NCBI GenBank assembly: GCA_964586145.1
Contig: CAZPHH010000013.1
Coordinates: 5,378-69,377, forward strand
DNA length: 64,000 bases
Direction of reading: 5' to 3'
Source of the DNA: JAFGJQ01 sp964586145
GTDB taxonomy: Bacteria > Planctomycetota > Phycisphaerae > UBA1845
This document shows positions 25,783 through 34,444 of the stretch, piece by piece. Numbering within the stretch: the first letter of the stretch is position 1; the number at the start of each line of letters is the position of its first letter. The notes under the pieces are model-generated. The model ran no database searches. It had not been told where the DNA came from and worked only from the letters and a program-made list of their open reading frames with translations. The translations under genes and the position numbers were made by a program.

Positions 25783-27286
25783 CTCCGTATTCCCCCCACC
25801 GCCGCGTCACCAGCTCCCTCACATCAGCCGTCATCTCCAGCTCCGCGGGCCACTCCCGCACCGCACCCTCGCCGGGGACCTTCCGTGTGGCGTCGATGCC
25901 CATCTTGCCGCCCGTGCCGCAGAACGGCGCGGCATGGTCCAGAATGTCCAGCGGGCCGTCCACGATCACCGTGTCCCGCCGCGGGTCCCAGTTCGCCCCG
26001 ACGTGGAACAGCACGTCCTGCTCATCGTGCACGTTCACGTGCTCGTCCACCACGATGATCAGCTTGGTGAACATCATCTGGCCCGCGCCCCAGATGCTCG
26101 ACATCACCTTGCGGGCCTGCATGGGGTACTCCTTGCGGATCTTCACGAACATGCAGTTGTGGAACGCCCCGAACATGGGCAGCGAGTAGTCCACAATGTC
26201 CGGCGCCAGCACCCGCAGCAGCGGCAGGAAGATGCGCTCCGTGGCCTTGCCCAGGTAGTAGTCCTCCTGCGGCGGCTTGCCCACGATCGTGGTCGGATAG
26301 ATCGGGTCCCGGCGGTGCGTAATGGCCGTCACCCCGAACGCGGGATACCGATCCGCCAGTGAGTAAAACCCCGTGTGGTCGCCGAAGGGGCCTTCCAGAA
26401 GCGTGTCCTTCGGGTCTACGAAACCCTCGATCACGATCTCCGCGTGGGCGGGCACCTCCAGGGGGATGGTCCGGCAGGGCACCAGCTCGATGCCGCCGTC
26501 GTTCAGGAACCCGGCGAACAGCAACTCGCTCACGTCCGGCGGCAGGGGGCACGTGGCCGCGTAGGGCAACACCGACTCGCCGCCCAGCACGATGGCCAGC
26601 GGCATCTTCTCGCCCCGGGCCACGTACTTGCGATGGTGGCGGGCCCCGTCGTGGTGCATGTGCCAGTGCATGGCCGTCCGCTTCGGCTCGAACACCTGCA
26701 CGCGGTACATGCCGACGTTTCGCTCACCGCTGTCGGGGTCCTTCGTGTAGATGCCCCCGAACGTGATGTACCGCCCGCCGTCCTCCGGCCAGCATTGAAT
26801 GATCGGCAGGTGAAGCAAGTTCGCGTCGTCGGTATGCACGACCTGCTGGCACAGGCCCGTGCGCACGACTTTCGGCGCGTAGCCGGCCAGGCGGGCCAGG
26901 TCGGGCAACTTGCGGATCTTGTCCATCAGAGAGGCGGGGACTTCCGGCTTGAGCAGGGCCTGGATGCGGTCGGCCAGGGCGTCGAAGCTTTCGCAGCCCA
27001 GGGCAGTTCGCATCCGCTCATAGCTGCCGTACAGGTTGATGGCCAGCGGGATGCCGGACCCTTTGACCCGCTCGAACAGCAACCCGCACCCGCCCCGGCC
27101 ACCGTGGACGGGGTCCGTCGCCGGCGGCGGCGCGTGGCCGGCCGCGGGCGACTTGCTCACCCGGTCGGCGATCTCGGTGACCTCCAGCACGGGATCCACC
27201 TCCGCCCGCACGCGGCAGAGCTGCCCCTTACGCTCCAGTTCGGCCACAAATGATTGCAGGTCTGGATACGGCACGCGACTCACCAC
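25763..27286 (-). CDS. UbiD-family decarboxylase
   Basis: 507 aa from a GTG at 27286; GTGs at 27283 and 27274 are alternatives. Contains the UbiD core: NLLHLPIIQCWPEDGGRYIT near the prenyl-FMN and metal site, the ligand-rich MHWHMHHDG, and EGPFGDHTGFYS with the catalytic Glu and Asp of the E-R/D-E triad region. The family uses prenylated FMN (made by UbiX) to decarboxylate aromatic or unsaturated acids; in ubiquinone or menaquinone synthesis it removes the ring carboxyl. No ubiX or quinone gene is adjacent. The C-terminus VMSNGE comes from an intergenic-type repeat. Confidence 0.9.
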   Translation of the reverse strand: MVSRVPYPDLQSFVAELERKGQLCRVRAEVDPVLEVTEIADRVSKSPAAGHAPPPATDPVHGGRGGCGLLFERVKGSGIPLAINLYGSYERMRTALGCESFDALADRIQALLKPEVPASLMDKIRKLPDLARLAGYAPKVVRTGLCQQVVHTDDANLLHLPIIQCWPEDGGRYITFGGIYTKDPDSGERNVGMYRVQVFEPKRTAMHWHMHHDGARHHRKYVARGEKMPLAIVLGGESVLPYAATCPLPPDVSELLFAGFLNDGGIELVPCRTIPLEVPAHAEIVIEGFVDPKDTLLEGPFGDHTGFYSLADRYPAFGVTAITHRRDPIYPTTIVGKPPQEDYYLGKATERIFLPLLRVLAPDIVDYSLPMFGAFHNCMFVKIRKEYPMQARKVMSSIWGAGQMMFTKLIIVVDEHVNVHDEQDVLFHVGANWDPRRDTVIVDGPLDILDHAAPFCGTGGKMGIDATRKVPGEGAVREWPAELEMTADVRELVTRRWGEYGVMSNGE

Positions 27287-27318
27287 CTAAACCCGTGAAT
27301 CCGTTCTCCTGGCTGCGC

Positions 27319-27360
27319 GGGCCTATCCCGCCTGGCGGCGGGCATCATAGTCGATGGCCC
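27319..27360. other. Nested palindrome between divergent genes
   Basis: GGGCC (27319-27323) pairs with GGCCC (27356-27360), enclosing a perfect hairpin CCCGCC-TGGC-GGCGGG (27327-27342). It lies in the 210-bp gap between the divergent UbiD-family gene and the secreted-protein gene. No T-run follows. Confidence 0.4.
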
Positions 27361-27496
27361 GGACGGGGGAAAAGCGCGTGAAATTGGGGCTGTGACGAGG
27401 TTTTGGGCGCTCCGCGGGCCAATTCCGGCGGCAGATTCTGATATGATGCGTCAAGGAGGACGTGGTTCGCGTGTATCTGCGAGCGGAGATAGTCCA

Positions 27497-30400
27497 GTGA
27501 GCCTGCACCAACGAATCCCCCCGATCACGATCGGCCTGTCCACGGATCCAGGGAGGCTCGTCTTCGTACGGGCCTCCATCCGGGTGCTTCTGGTCGCGTT
27601 TGCCCTTGTCGGCGTTTCCGCGCCGGCCCTGGCCGTCACTCTGGATATCGGCGACGGTCTCAAAGTGAGTTTCTCCGAGGCGGACGGCTCCGTGACGGGC
27701 GTCACGGTCGACGGCGCCGACCTGCCGCTGATTCCGGGCGAGCCCGGCGGCTTGTCCATGCTGGTGAGCGCGCCAATCGCACCTTGCAGCCTGCTGCACG
27801 TCGATTTCGATGCGGGTGTGGGACCGGTCACTTCGGCGCGGAACCAGTACTGGGACGGGCACGGATCGTACATCACGTGGCTGGCGGATGGGGGTGTCGA
27901 TGACAGCGGGCATCTGCTCTTGAGCGACGGGGTGACAACCGGGGCCGGCATGGCGATGGATTCGGCCGTCCCCGTGACGCCCGGAAGCCGGGTGCGGATT
28001 TCATGGCACGCGCGCTCCGCCTCCGTGGAGACGACGCACATTCTCTGCGTGCGGATCTATGACGCCCAGGGACAGGATATCACGTCCGGTTCGAATGTCC
28101 CGACCGGCTGGGGCTACACCGCGGTTTCATTGGCACACGGCGTGTGGGGTTTCGGTTGCAGTCAGCCGGATACGTGGGAGTCCTTCGAGCGCTTCTACCC
28201 GGTCGCACCGAATGCCGCGTCCATTCGCGTGTCGCTGCGCCATTGGACCGGCGGCGACCACCTGCTGCATATCGACGATTTCAGGCTGGACGTGGTTGGC
28301 GGAATGCAGTGGAGTGGCCGGATTCCGATCCTCGGCGCGATCTCGCCAACCGCCGGCGGTTTCACNNNNNNNNNNNNNNNNNNNNNNNNNNNNNNNNNNN
28401 NNNNNNNNNNNNNNNNNNNNNNNNNNNNNNNNNNNNNNNNNNNNNNNNNNNNNNNNNNNNNNNNNCACACACGCCACCCGATCTCGTTCTATCCGTACGG
28501 TTCCATCACCGGGGCCGACTACGGTCTGTCGTTGTTCGTGCCGCAGGATGTCCCGCAGACGCAGCGGTTTGAATACGACCCGGCCACGGGTTTCCGCTCG
28601 GTCTGGGACATCGGGCTCTCGCCGGTAACCGCCAAGATCGGCCCGGGGCATGCCTCGGTGTCGGCATCGCTGGCCCGTCACGATCCCGACTGGGGCTTCC
28701 GGGCGGCGACGCAGCGGTATTACGAGCTGCACCCCGAGTATTTCGTGAAACGCACCACCCGCGAGGGGGCGTGGATGTGGCCGATTCATCCGAGCCAGAT
28801 TGAAGACCCGCTGGACTTCGGGTTCGCGTTTCTCGAAACACACCCGATGAGCGAGGCGGAGCTGGACCTGTGCGACGCGCTCGGCATCGGCGTGTTCTAC
28901 TACACGTCACCGTGGGATCCCTGGCAATCCTGGGGCGACGTGTCCGAGAAGCCGTCGTACGAGGAGCGCGTGGCCAGGCTGGAGTCCTGGGCGGCCGGTG
29001 AAGGCGAAGAACTGGTGACGTGGCTTCCCGACGGCGGCGTCGACGACTCGGGGCATCTGTTGTTGGGCGACGGCGCAATGCTCGGGGCGGGCATGGCCCT
29101 CGCGGAACCGTTTGCCGTGACCGGCGGACAGCAGGTTACCATCGGTTGGGATGCTCTCGTGGCGGATGCCGAGACGCTCCAGATCCTCTGTGTGCGTGTT
29201 TTCAACGCGGCCGGGGAGGATATCACCTACGCTTCGGGTGCGCCGGCGGGCTGGGGCTGGTCGAGCGCTTCGAACGCCCATTTCGTTGCCGGCATCGCGG
29301 TCTCAGCGCCAGGCGTCTGGGAACGCTTCTCGTATACGTACGCGCTTCCGCTTGACGCCGCGGCCATGCGCATCTCATTGCGTCATTGGAACGGGGGCGA
29401 TCACTGGGTCCATGTCGACAACCTGCAGATCGACGCCGTGGCCCCGCCGATGACGTACGTGCAGAAAGACTTCGACGTGGACGACGGCTTCTGTGTTTCT
29501 GCACTGAATGCGGACTGGGACGATGCCACCCTGACCTGGTACCGCGTCCCGCGGCAGGAGGCCGCCCAGGCCGTGATGAACTGTTCGCCCTTGGATGCCG
29601 AAGGGCGTTACTGCATCGACGTCCACAGCTACCTGTGGAACAGTTTCTGGAGCGACAACTGGAGGCAGGCCTGGCCGGTGAACTCCGACCCGGATCTGCC
29701 GGGCCTCAACACGTTCAATCTGTTTCGCGACCACTGGATCTACTACGGGCTCGACCGAAACGCCGGCGTCTACCTCGATTCGGTCACGACGGGCTCGATT
29801 TCAGCGTGGCAGAACTTCCGGGCCGACCATCTCGCGGTTGCAGATTGGCCGTTGACGTTCTCGTGGGACAACGGCGATCCCGTCCAGATCGGTCCACAGG
29901 CGCATGCGGAGTTCTTCCAGGCCATTTCCGCGGAGGTGCGAAGCCTCGGCAAGTGCATGATGCTGAACATCTTCCCGGAGGCCATGCGGTTTCACGGTCA
30001 CAGCGCCGACATCCTCGGCTCGGAAGTCTTCCACCTCGTCGAGAGCAATGCCGACAGTCGTGTGCGACGGACGTTGGCCCGGCACCGGGTCGTCTCCAAT
30101 TTGCTCCAATGGGGTTGGGAATCGCCGTCGTACATCACCCATGCGCAGATGGAGGAGTTCATCCGGGGACAGCTTTTCTGGGGCTTCTTCCCGGCCGTCA
30201 GCACCGGCGGAGGGATGGAAGGCGACGATCCGCTCAACCGCTACTTCTCGCATCCGGAGCTGTACAACCGCGACCGACCCTTGTTCCAGCTCTACATGCC
30301 GGTGATCAAAACGCTGAGCGCGGCCGGGTGGGAGCCGATCACCGCGGCAACGGCCGAACCCGCGCTGGAGATGGAGCGGTTCGGACACGTCTCCCGTGGG

Positions 30401-30799
30401 CCCGTGTATCTCACCGTTCGCACGCTGGACGGGGGGCCGCTTGCGGCGGAGGTCACGCTGGACCTTGCCTTGTGCGGCCTGCGGACGGCCTCGTGGCAAC
30501 TGACCGGCCGTGACGTGCTTGCCGACCAGCCGGTGAGCTTGACGTTGCTGGACGACCCGCCTCGGGCACGATTCAGCGCATCGGTAGGGGCGGGCGAGGT
30601 ACGCGTGTACGAGATCGCTCCCCACCCCGTGCCCAACGGCGACTTCGACGGCAACGGCGTTCTGGACCTGGCCGACTTTGCGGCCCTGCTCACCTGCCTG
30701 AATGGTCCCGGAGCGACCTTCGCCCCCGGCGACCTGTGCCTGACCGGCGATCTCGACACGGACCTGGACGTGGATCTTGCGGACGTCGCGGCGTGGTGA
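27497..30799 (+). CDS. Large secreted protein with duplicated module and dockerin-like C-terminus (contains assembly gap)
   Basis: About 1,100 codons, of which 34 are undetermined because of the 100-N gap, so true length is unknown. GTG at 27497 follows CGGAG by 8 nt. A signal peptide ends near APALA-VTLDIG. A ~140-residue module occurs twice: around 27860-28300 (ITWLADGGVDDSGHLLLSD ... ISLRHW-like) and around 29015-29440 (VTWLPDGGVDDSGHLLLGD ... MRISLRHWNGGDHWVHVDN), resembling galactose-binding/carbohydrate-binding beta-sandwiches. Between and after are TIM-barrel-like stretches (FYYTSPWDPW, LTFSWDNGDP) suggesting a glycoside hydrolase. The end, GDFDGNGVLDLADFAALL and GDLDTDLDVDLADVAAW, is an EF-hand/dockerin type I pair. 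Confidence 0.75.
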   Translation: MSLHQRIPPITIGLSTDPGRLVFVRASIRVLLVAFALVGVSAPALAVTLDIGDGLKVSFSEADGSVTGVTVDGADLPLIPGEPGGLSMLVSAPIAPCSLLHVDFDAGVGPVTSARNQYWDGHGSYITWLADGGVDDSGHLLLSDGVTTGAGMAMDSAVPVTPGSRVRISWHARSASVETTHILCVRIYDAQGQDITSGSNVPTGWGYTAVSLAHGVWGFGCSQPDTWESFERFYPVAPNAASIRVSLRHWTGGDHLLHIDDFRLDVVGGMQWSGRIPILGAISPTAGGFXXXXXXXXXXXXXXXXXXXXXXXXXXXXXXXXXXHTRHPISFYPYGSITGADYGLSLFVPQDVPQTQRFEYDPATGFRSVWDIGLSPVTAKIGPGHASVSASLARHDPDWGFRAATQRYYELHPEYFVKRTTREGAWMWPIHPSQIEDPLDFGFAFLETHPMSEAELDLCDALGIGVFYYTSPWDPWQSWGDVSEKPSYEERVARLESWAAGEGEELVTWLPDGGVDDSGHLLLGDGAMLGAGMALAEPFAVTGGQQVTIGWDALVADAETLQILCVRVFNAAGEDITYASGAPAGWGWSSASNAHFVAGIAVSAPGVWERFSYTYALPLDAAAMRISLRHWNGGDHWVHVDNLQIDAVAPPMTYVQKDFDVDDGFCVSALNADWDDATLTWYRVPRQEAAQAVMNCSPLDAEGRYCIDVHSYLWNSFWSDNWRQAWPVNSDPDLPGLNTFNLFRDHWIYYGLDRNAGVYLDSVTTGSISAWQNFRADHLAVADWPLTFSWDNGDPVQIGPQAHAEFFQAISAEVRSLGKCMMLNIFPEAMRFHGHSADILGSEVFHLVESNADSRVRRTLARHRVVSNLLQWGWESPSYITHAQMEEFIRGQLFWGFFPAVSTGGGMEGDDPLNRYFSHPELYNRDRPLFQLYMPVIKTLSAAGWEPITAATAEPALEMERFGHVSRGPVYLTVRTLDGGPLAAEVTLDLALCGLRTASWQLTGRDVLADQPVSLTLLDDPPRARFSASVGAGEVRVYEIAPHPVPNGDFDGNGVLDLADFAALLTCLNGPGATFAPGDLCLTGDLDTDLDVDLADVAAW
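28366..28465. other. Assembly gap (100 N)
   Basis: Exactly 100 undetermined bases inside the secreted-protein gene. A round 100 is the usual placeholder for a gap of unknown size. Both sides read in the same frame, but that proves nothing about missing sequence. A repeated module in this protein may have broken the assembly. Confidence 0.99.
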
Positions 30800-31193
30800 T
30801 CTCCCAGCCGGTTCCGAATCATCCGGGTGGAAAATCGCGCCAAACGCCGGCATCGGCGACGCCGTCACGCACCAGGGCAGGTCAGATGAAACGGCGAATC
30901 GTTGGCCCTTGTTCGCGCAGCCGCACCCGGGCCGCGTTGATCCGTGATGCCGGGACAAGATGGTTGGGGCCCGGGCCCCTCGCTTGTGCTGGGCGGATGA
31001 TGGGAGCCGGCCGGCGAGGGATGAGGTAAGGTCGCCCTGCCTGCGGCGAGGGGGAGATGGGCGAGCGCTGCCTCAAGAGCAGCGGCACGGGGCGAAGGTC
31101 CGAAAACGTGCTGACAACCGCAGCGAAAGATGGGGCGGAGCGGGGCCGATAAGACGGTCAGGTGTCGTAGGTGTTGCTCGGCCCGTGACCGTC
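30800..31193. other. 394-bp region without a supported gene
   Basis: No convincing coding frame. It holds a perfect 14-bp palindrome GGGGCCCGGGCCCC (30966-30979) and a hairpin CGCTGC/GCAGCG (31066-31071 with 31079-31084, 7-nt loop). An open frame in phase with the glycosyltransferase extends back to 30960 but has no ribosome-binding site and a non-membrane, Arg-rich composition. Confidence 0.6.
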
Positions 31194-32792
31194 ATGAAGC
31201 GACTGCATCGCCCGGTTCTGGAGTCCGTCGTCCGCTCTCCGCGCCGTCTGCCGTGGGGGTTGCTGGCCGTTGTGGGCGTGGGGGTGGCTGTGGTGCAGTC
31301 GATCGCCTGGTCGGCCTCCCAGCTCTGGGTGACACCGGAATCGGCGGAGTACCTCACGCTGGCGGCCAACATTGCGGGCGGCCTGGACTTCTCGCATCCG
31401 TACGCCCAGTACCGCACGCCGGGCTATCCGCTGATGCTGGCCGGCGTGTTCACGGTGTTCCAGGCGGACAGCGCTGCCGGCCTGCTGTTTTTGCAGCACG
31501 CGCTGGTCGCGGGCTGCGCCCTGTTGACGGCCGGCATTGCCTGGACCGCCTGGTCGCACCGCGGGCTGACGATCGTGGCGGGTATTTTGGGCGCGGGCAG
31601 CCTGCACCTGATCGGCTACGCCAACGCGGTGTCGCCGGTTGTTCTGTATGCGTTTGCCTTCACGCTGTGCCTGTTTCTGCTCGTGCGGTACCACGCGTGT
31701 GGACGGGTCGGTGCGCTGCTGGGGGCGTCCGTGGCGGCCGGAGTGGCGGGCCTGACCAGCCCCGTCGGGTGGATTCTGCTGCCGTTGTGTCTGGCGACGG
31801 GGATTCATCGGGAAGCCCGGACCGCGCGTCGCCGCGAGGTCCGAGCCCCGGGCGGGGCCGGGACCTTCATGGGTACGGTTCTGGCGGCGATGCTGCCGGC
31901 GGCCGCCCTGATGGTTCCGTTCTGGCTGCACGGCCAACGGGCATTCGGTCGGTTCCCGCCGGCTGTGTTGTGCGGGACGGCCCTGTTTCATCGCACGGTG
32001 GCGGTGGAGCGTTTGAACACGGCCCAGAGCCCGGACCTGGCCGAGTTGAGAAAGCGGTTCGCGCAGGCCCAGGCGGACGGGTGGATTGCCGCGGACGCCG
32101 AGCTTGCGGATCAGGCGGGCCGCCTGGCGGACACGATCCGCATGTGGCAACTGACGGGCGGCAGCGTGCCGGAAGCGATGTCTGCGGTTACGGGCGCAGG
32201 GTGGGACCTGGCGTTGCTCAATCCGCTGTACGTGCCCAAGCAGACGTTCGGGCACGTGACGGGTTCGCTGCTGGCGCCGGACCAGGCGTACCTTCGCCAG
32301 CCGAACGGCGAGCGCCTCCCACCACTGAAGCCGCTGGCGATCTACGATTTCTCGGCGATGGACGAAGCGAGCACGCAGGGGTTTGCACGCTACCTGGTCA
32401 TGCACGGGCGGCCGGGCCGGGCCTCCGCCACCTGGGCGGGGTTCACCCAGTTCTACCACACGCGGTTCGAGTCGCGTCGGGGGTACCTGGGTCTCGGCGG
32501 GACCCCGTACGCCGAATGGAATTTCGTGCTTCTGTTGGGCGTAGTGCTGGCCCTGCTGCGGCGGAAGCGGGCCATCTGGTGCCTGTTGCTGATCGCAGCG
32601 GTAGGGCACCTGGCGTCGTCGTCGTTCGTCCACGGCGCACTGCCGCGCAACGCCGTCGCCATTCATCCGATTCTGCATGTCTTTGCGGCGCTGGCCGTGC
32701 TGGAAATCCTGCGGGCTGCCGCGGCGGTGCCGGCCATCCTGCTGTTCAAATGGTCCACCCGTCGCAGCGTCAACCCCCGCATGGTGCTGTAG
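31194..32792 (+). CDS. GT-C-type integral membrane glycosyltransferase (ArnT/PMT-like)
   Basis: 532 aa from the ATG at 31194 (MKRLHRPVLESVV). After the first helix comes TPESAEYLTLAANIAGGLDF and YRTPGYPLMLAGVF; the acidic residue in the first periplasmic loop and the RTPGYPL motif are typical of GT39/ArnT-like enzymes that use polyprenyl-phosphate sugars. About ten membrane helices follow, with a large hydrophilic loop (AERLNTAQSPDL ... RASATWAGFTQFYHTRF) before the last three. Likely transfers a lipid-linked sugar to a protein, lipid or glycan outside the cytoplasm. Donor and acceptor unknown. Confidence 0.78.
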   Translation: MKRLHRPVLESVVRSPRRLPWGLLAVVGVGVAVVQSIAWSASQLWVTPESAEYLTLAANIAGGLDFSHPYAQYRTPGYPLMLAGVFTVFQADSAAGLLFLQHALVAGCALLTAGIAWTAWSHRGLTIVAGILGAGSLHLIGYANAVSPVVLYAFAFTLCLFLLVRYHACGRVGALLGASVAAGVAGLTSPVGWILLPLCLATGIHREARTARRREVRAPGGAGTFMGTVLAAMLPAAALMVPFWLHGQRAFGRFPPAVLCGTALFHRTVAVERLNTAQSPDLAELRKRFAQAQADGWIAADAELADQAGRLADTIRMWQLTGGSVPEAMSAVTGAGWDLALLNPLYVPKQTFGHVTGSLLAPDQAYLRQPNGERLPPLKPLAIYDFSAMDEASTQGFARYLVMHGRPGRASATWAGFTQFYHTRFESRRGYLGLGGTPYAEWNFVLLLGVVLALLRRKRAIWCLLLIAAVGHLASSSFVHGALPRNAVAIHPILHVFAALAVLEILRAAAAVPAILLFKWSTRRSVNPRMVL

Positions 32793-32921
32793 CGCCGGTG
32801 CCGGTTCTCGATTCCCTCTGACCGCAACTCCATTCGCAAACGGTCCATCGATCCGCCCGAACGTGATGCAGGGGGAGAGGTGTGCCGCCGATGCCATGCG
32901 CAGCACGTTCCCTGCGGCGGG

Positions 32922-32950
32922 TTGACGACTGACGCGGATCGGCCCTATCG
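32922..32950 (+). promoter_or_regulatory. Candidate promoter for the queuosine-precursor transporter
   Basis: TTGACG (32922-32927), 17 bp, CTATCG (32945-32950). The -35 is near consensus, the -10 weak. The start site would be near 32957, giving a 5-nt leader before the ATG at 32962 with no ribosome-binding site, a second possible leaderless message. Confidence 0.4.
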
Positions 32951-32961
32951 TTTCTCAGGCC

Positions 32962-33822
32962 ATGACCGGTAAAGGCTATGATCGTGTTCACGTGACGGCC
33001 GAGCTCCACGAGCGCCGAGAGCGGGTGTTCCTGCTCTTTGCGGGCCTGTTCATCGGGGCCATGGCCATGCTGAACATCATCGGGATCACGAAGTTCCTGG
33101 TGCTGTTCTCGATCCCGTGGCCGTCGGCATGGTCTCCGGCCTGGCTGGGGAACATCGGGCGGGACGACCCGGTGCTCTGGGCAGGCGTCACGTGGTTCCG
33201 ATTCCGTTTCGAAGTGCCGGCCGGCGTGCTGCCCTACCCGATCACGTTTCTGTGCACCGACTTCATCAGCGAGTTCTACGGACGGCGTCGCGCGAACTAC
33301 GTGGTGTTGCTGGGCTTCGTGGTCAACCTGTTCGTGATCGGGACGCTGTGGGCGGCGAATTGGTTTCCGTCGGTACCGAACCCGCTCCCGTGGCAGGAGG
33401 GGCTGCTCAAGACCATTTACGGCGCGACCTCCATGGCGGTGGCGGCTTCCATGGCGGCCTACCTGACGGCCCAGTTTGTGGACGTGTTTCTTTTTCACTT
33501 CTGGAAGAAGCTCACGCGGGGCAAGCACCTCTGGCTGCGAAACAACGGATCGACCATGGTTTCACAGATGGTGGATACGGTGGCAGTCGTGACCATCACG
33601 TTCGGGGCGGCATGGCGCCGGGGTGACGTGACCACAGATATCGTGCTCGGGATCATCCTTTCCTCGTACGTGTACAAAGTAATGGTCGCGGCGGCGGACA
33701 CGTTGCCCTTCTACGCGGGCGTACGCATCCTGGGGCGTTACCTGCAGATTGACCCCACGCAGGAACACCACATCGATGCCGAGGAGACGCGAGGGGGGCC
33801 GCAACCGGGCGTTGAGCACTGA
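32962..33822 (+). CDS. Queuosine precursor transporter (YhhQ/QPTR family)
   Basis: 286 aa with about six membrane helices. Family signatures are clear: FLCTDFISEFYGRRRA in the middle and RNNGSTMVSQMVDTVAVVTI near the C-terminal third. YhhQ in E. coli imports preQ0/preQ1 for making queuosine in tRNA. The protein is longer than E. coli YhhQ because of an extended first loop (FSIPWPSAWSPAWLGNIG) and a polar C-terminal tail (QIDPTQEHHIDAEETRG). No queuosine-synthesis gene or preQ1 riboswitch is adjacent. Confidence 0.92.
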   Translation: MTGKGYDRVHVTAELHERRERVFLLFAGLFIGAMAMLNIIGITKFLVLFSIPWPSAWSPAWLGNIGRDDPVLWAGVTWFRFRFEVPAGVLPYPITFLCTDFISEFYGRRRANYVVLLGFVVNLFVIGTLWAANWFPSVPNPLPWQEGLLKTIYGATSMAVAASMAAYLTAQFVDVFLFHFWKKLTRGKHLWLRNNGSTMVSQMVDTVAVVTITFGAAWRRGDVTTDIVLGIILSSYVYKVMVAAADTLPFYAGVRILGRYLQIDPTQEHHIDAEETRGGPQPGVEH

Positions 33823-33864
33823 GGTTGGACCCGGATTCGGGGGCACCCCAAAGCTGCGGCGGCG

Positions 33865-34350
33865 TCAGGGGGCCGGGGAGGCGAATATCTCCAGCAGTCT
33901 CTGGTGACGATACGCGAAGATGTTCTGCACGTCATGGCGGACAAAGAGACGTTCGATCAGCCGCCCTCCGTAGACGGCGTAATGGACCGAATCGGACACC
34001 TGCGTTCCGTCCTGGCGGCCCTCGAAACGATGCTCATGGACCCAGCGCCGGTACGGACCGCGTCGCTGTTCGTCCACGAAGCGGTGCGGCGGCTCCCAGA
34101 CCGTGATTTCGCTTTGCCAGCGCAGGGGCAGGCCGTGCAGGCGCAGTCGATAATCGATGCGCAGGCCGACCCGCATTTCGATCGGGCTTGGCGTTACGAC
34201 CCGGAAGTTCAGGAATGGCGGGGTAAGCGTTTGCAGGTTGAAGGCGTTCGCGAAGAACGGGAAGACCTCGGCGCGTGGACGCGGCAGCCAGAGTTCCGAC
34301 TCCAGGCGAAACCCGTTCCGGACGCGCTTGACCGTGATCTGTGCGGCCAT
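33865..34350 (-). CDS. SRPBCC (START/Bet v1-like) domain protein
   Basis: 161 aa from the ATG at 34350. The whole protein is one SRPBCC fold: FRLESELWLPRPRAEVFPFFANAFNLQTLTPPFLNF is the conserved opening with the helix after strand 1, and the long C-terminal helix RHDVQNIFAYRHQRLLEIF closes the cavity. Such proteins bind or cyclise hydrophobic ligands. Members like this (COG4276) are often found beside NmrA-like oxidoreductases, lipocalins and photolyases; here those lie 6-8 kb away rather than adjacent. Ligand unknown. Follows the homoserine dehydrogenase gene on the same strand. Confidence 0.8.
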   Translation of the reverse strand: MAAQITVKRVRNGFRLESELWLPRPRAEVFPFFANAFNLQTLTPPFLNFRVVTPSPIEMRVGLRIDYRLRLHGLPLRWQSEITVWEPPHRFVDEQRRGPYRRWVHEHRFEGRQDGTQVSDSVHYAVYGGRLIERLFVRHDVQNIFAYRHQRLLEIFASPAP

Positions 34351-34444
34351 GGTGTCTGCGCCCTTCGCTGAGCCTGCGGGGCCGGCGTCGGTCGGCACCA
34401 GGCGGGGCGGCGAATGCACGAGCCTCCGCCAGGCGCGCGACCCG

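Noticed and set aside
30960..31193. N-terminal extension of the GT-C glycosyltransferase
   Set aside because: The extension is Arg/Gly-rich without a ribosome-binding site, while the ATG at 31194 gives a normal first membrane helix.
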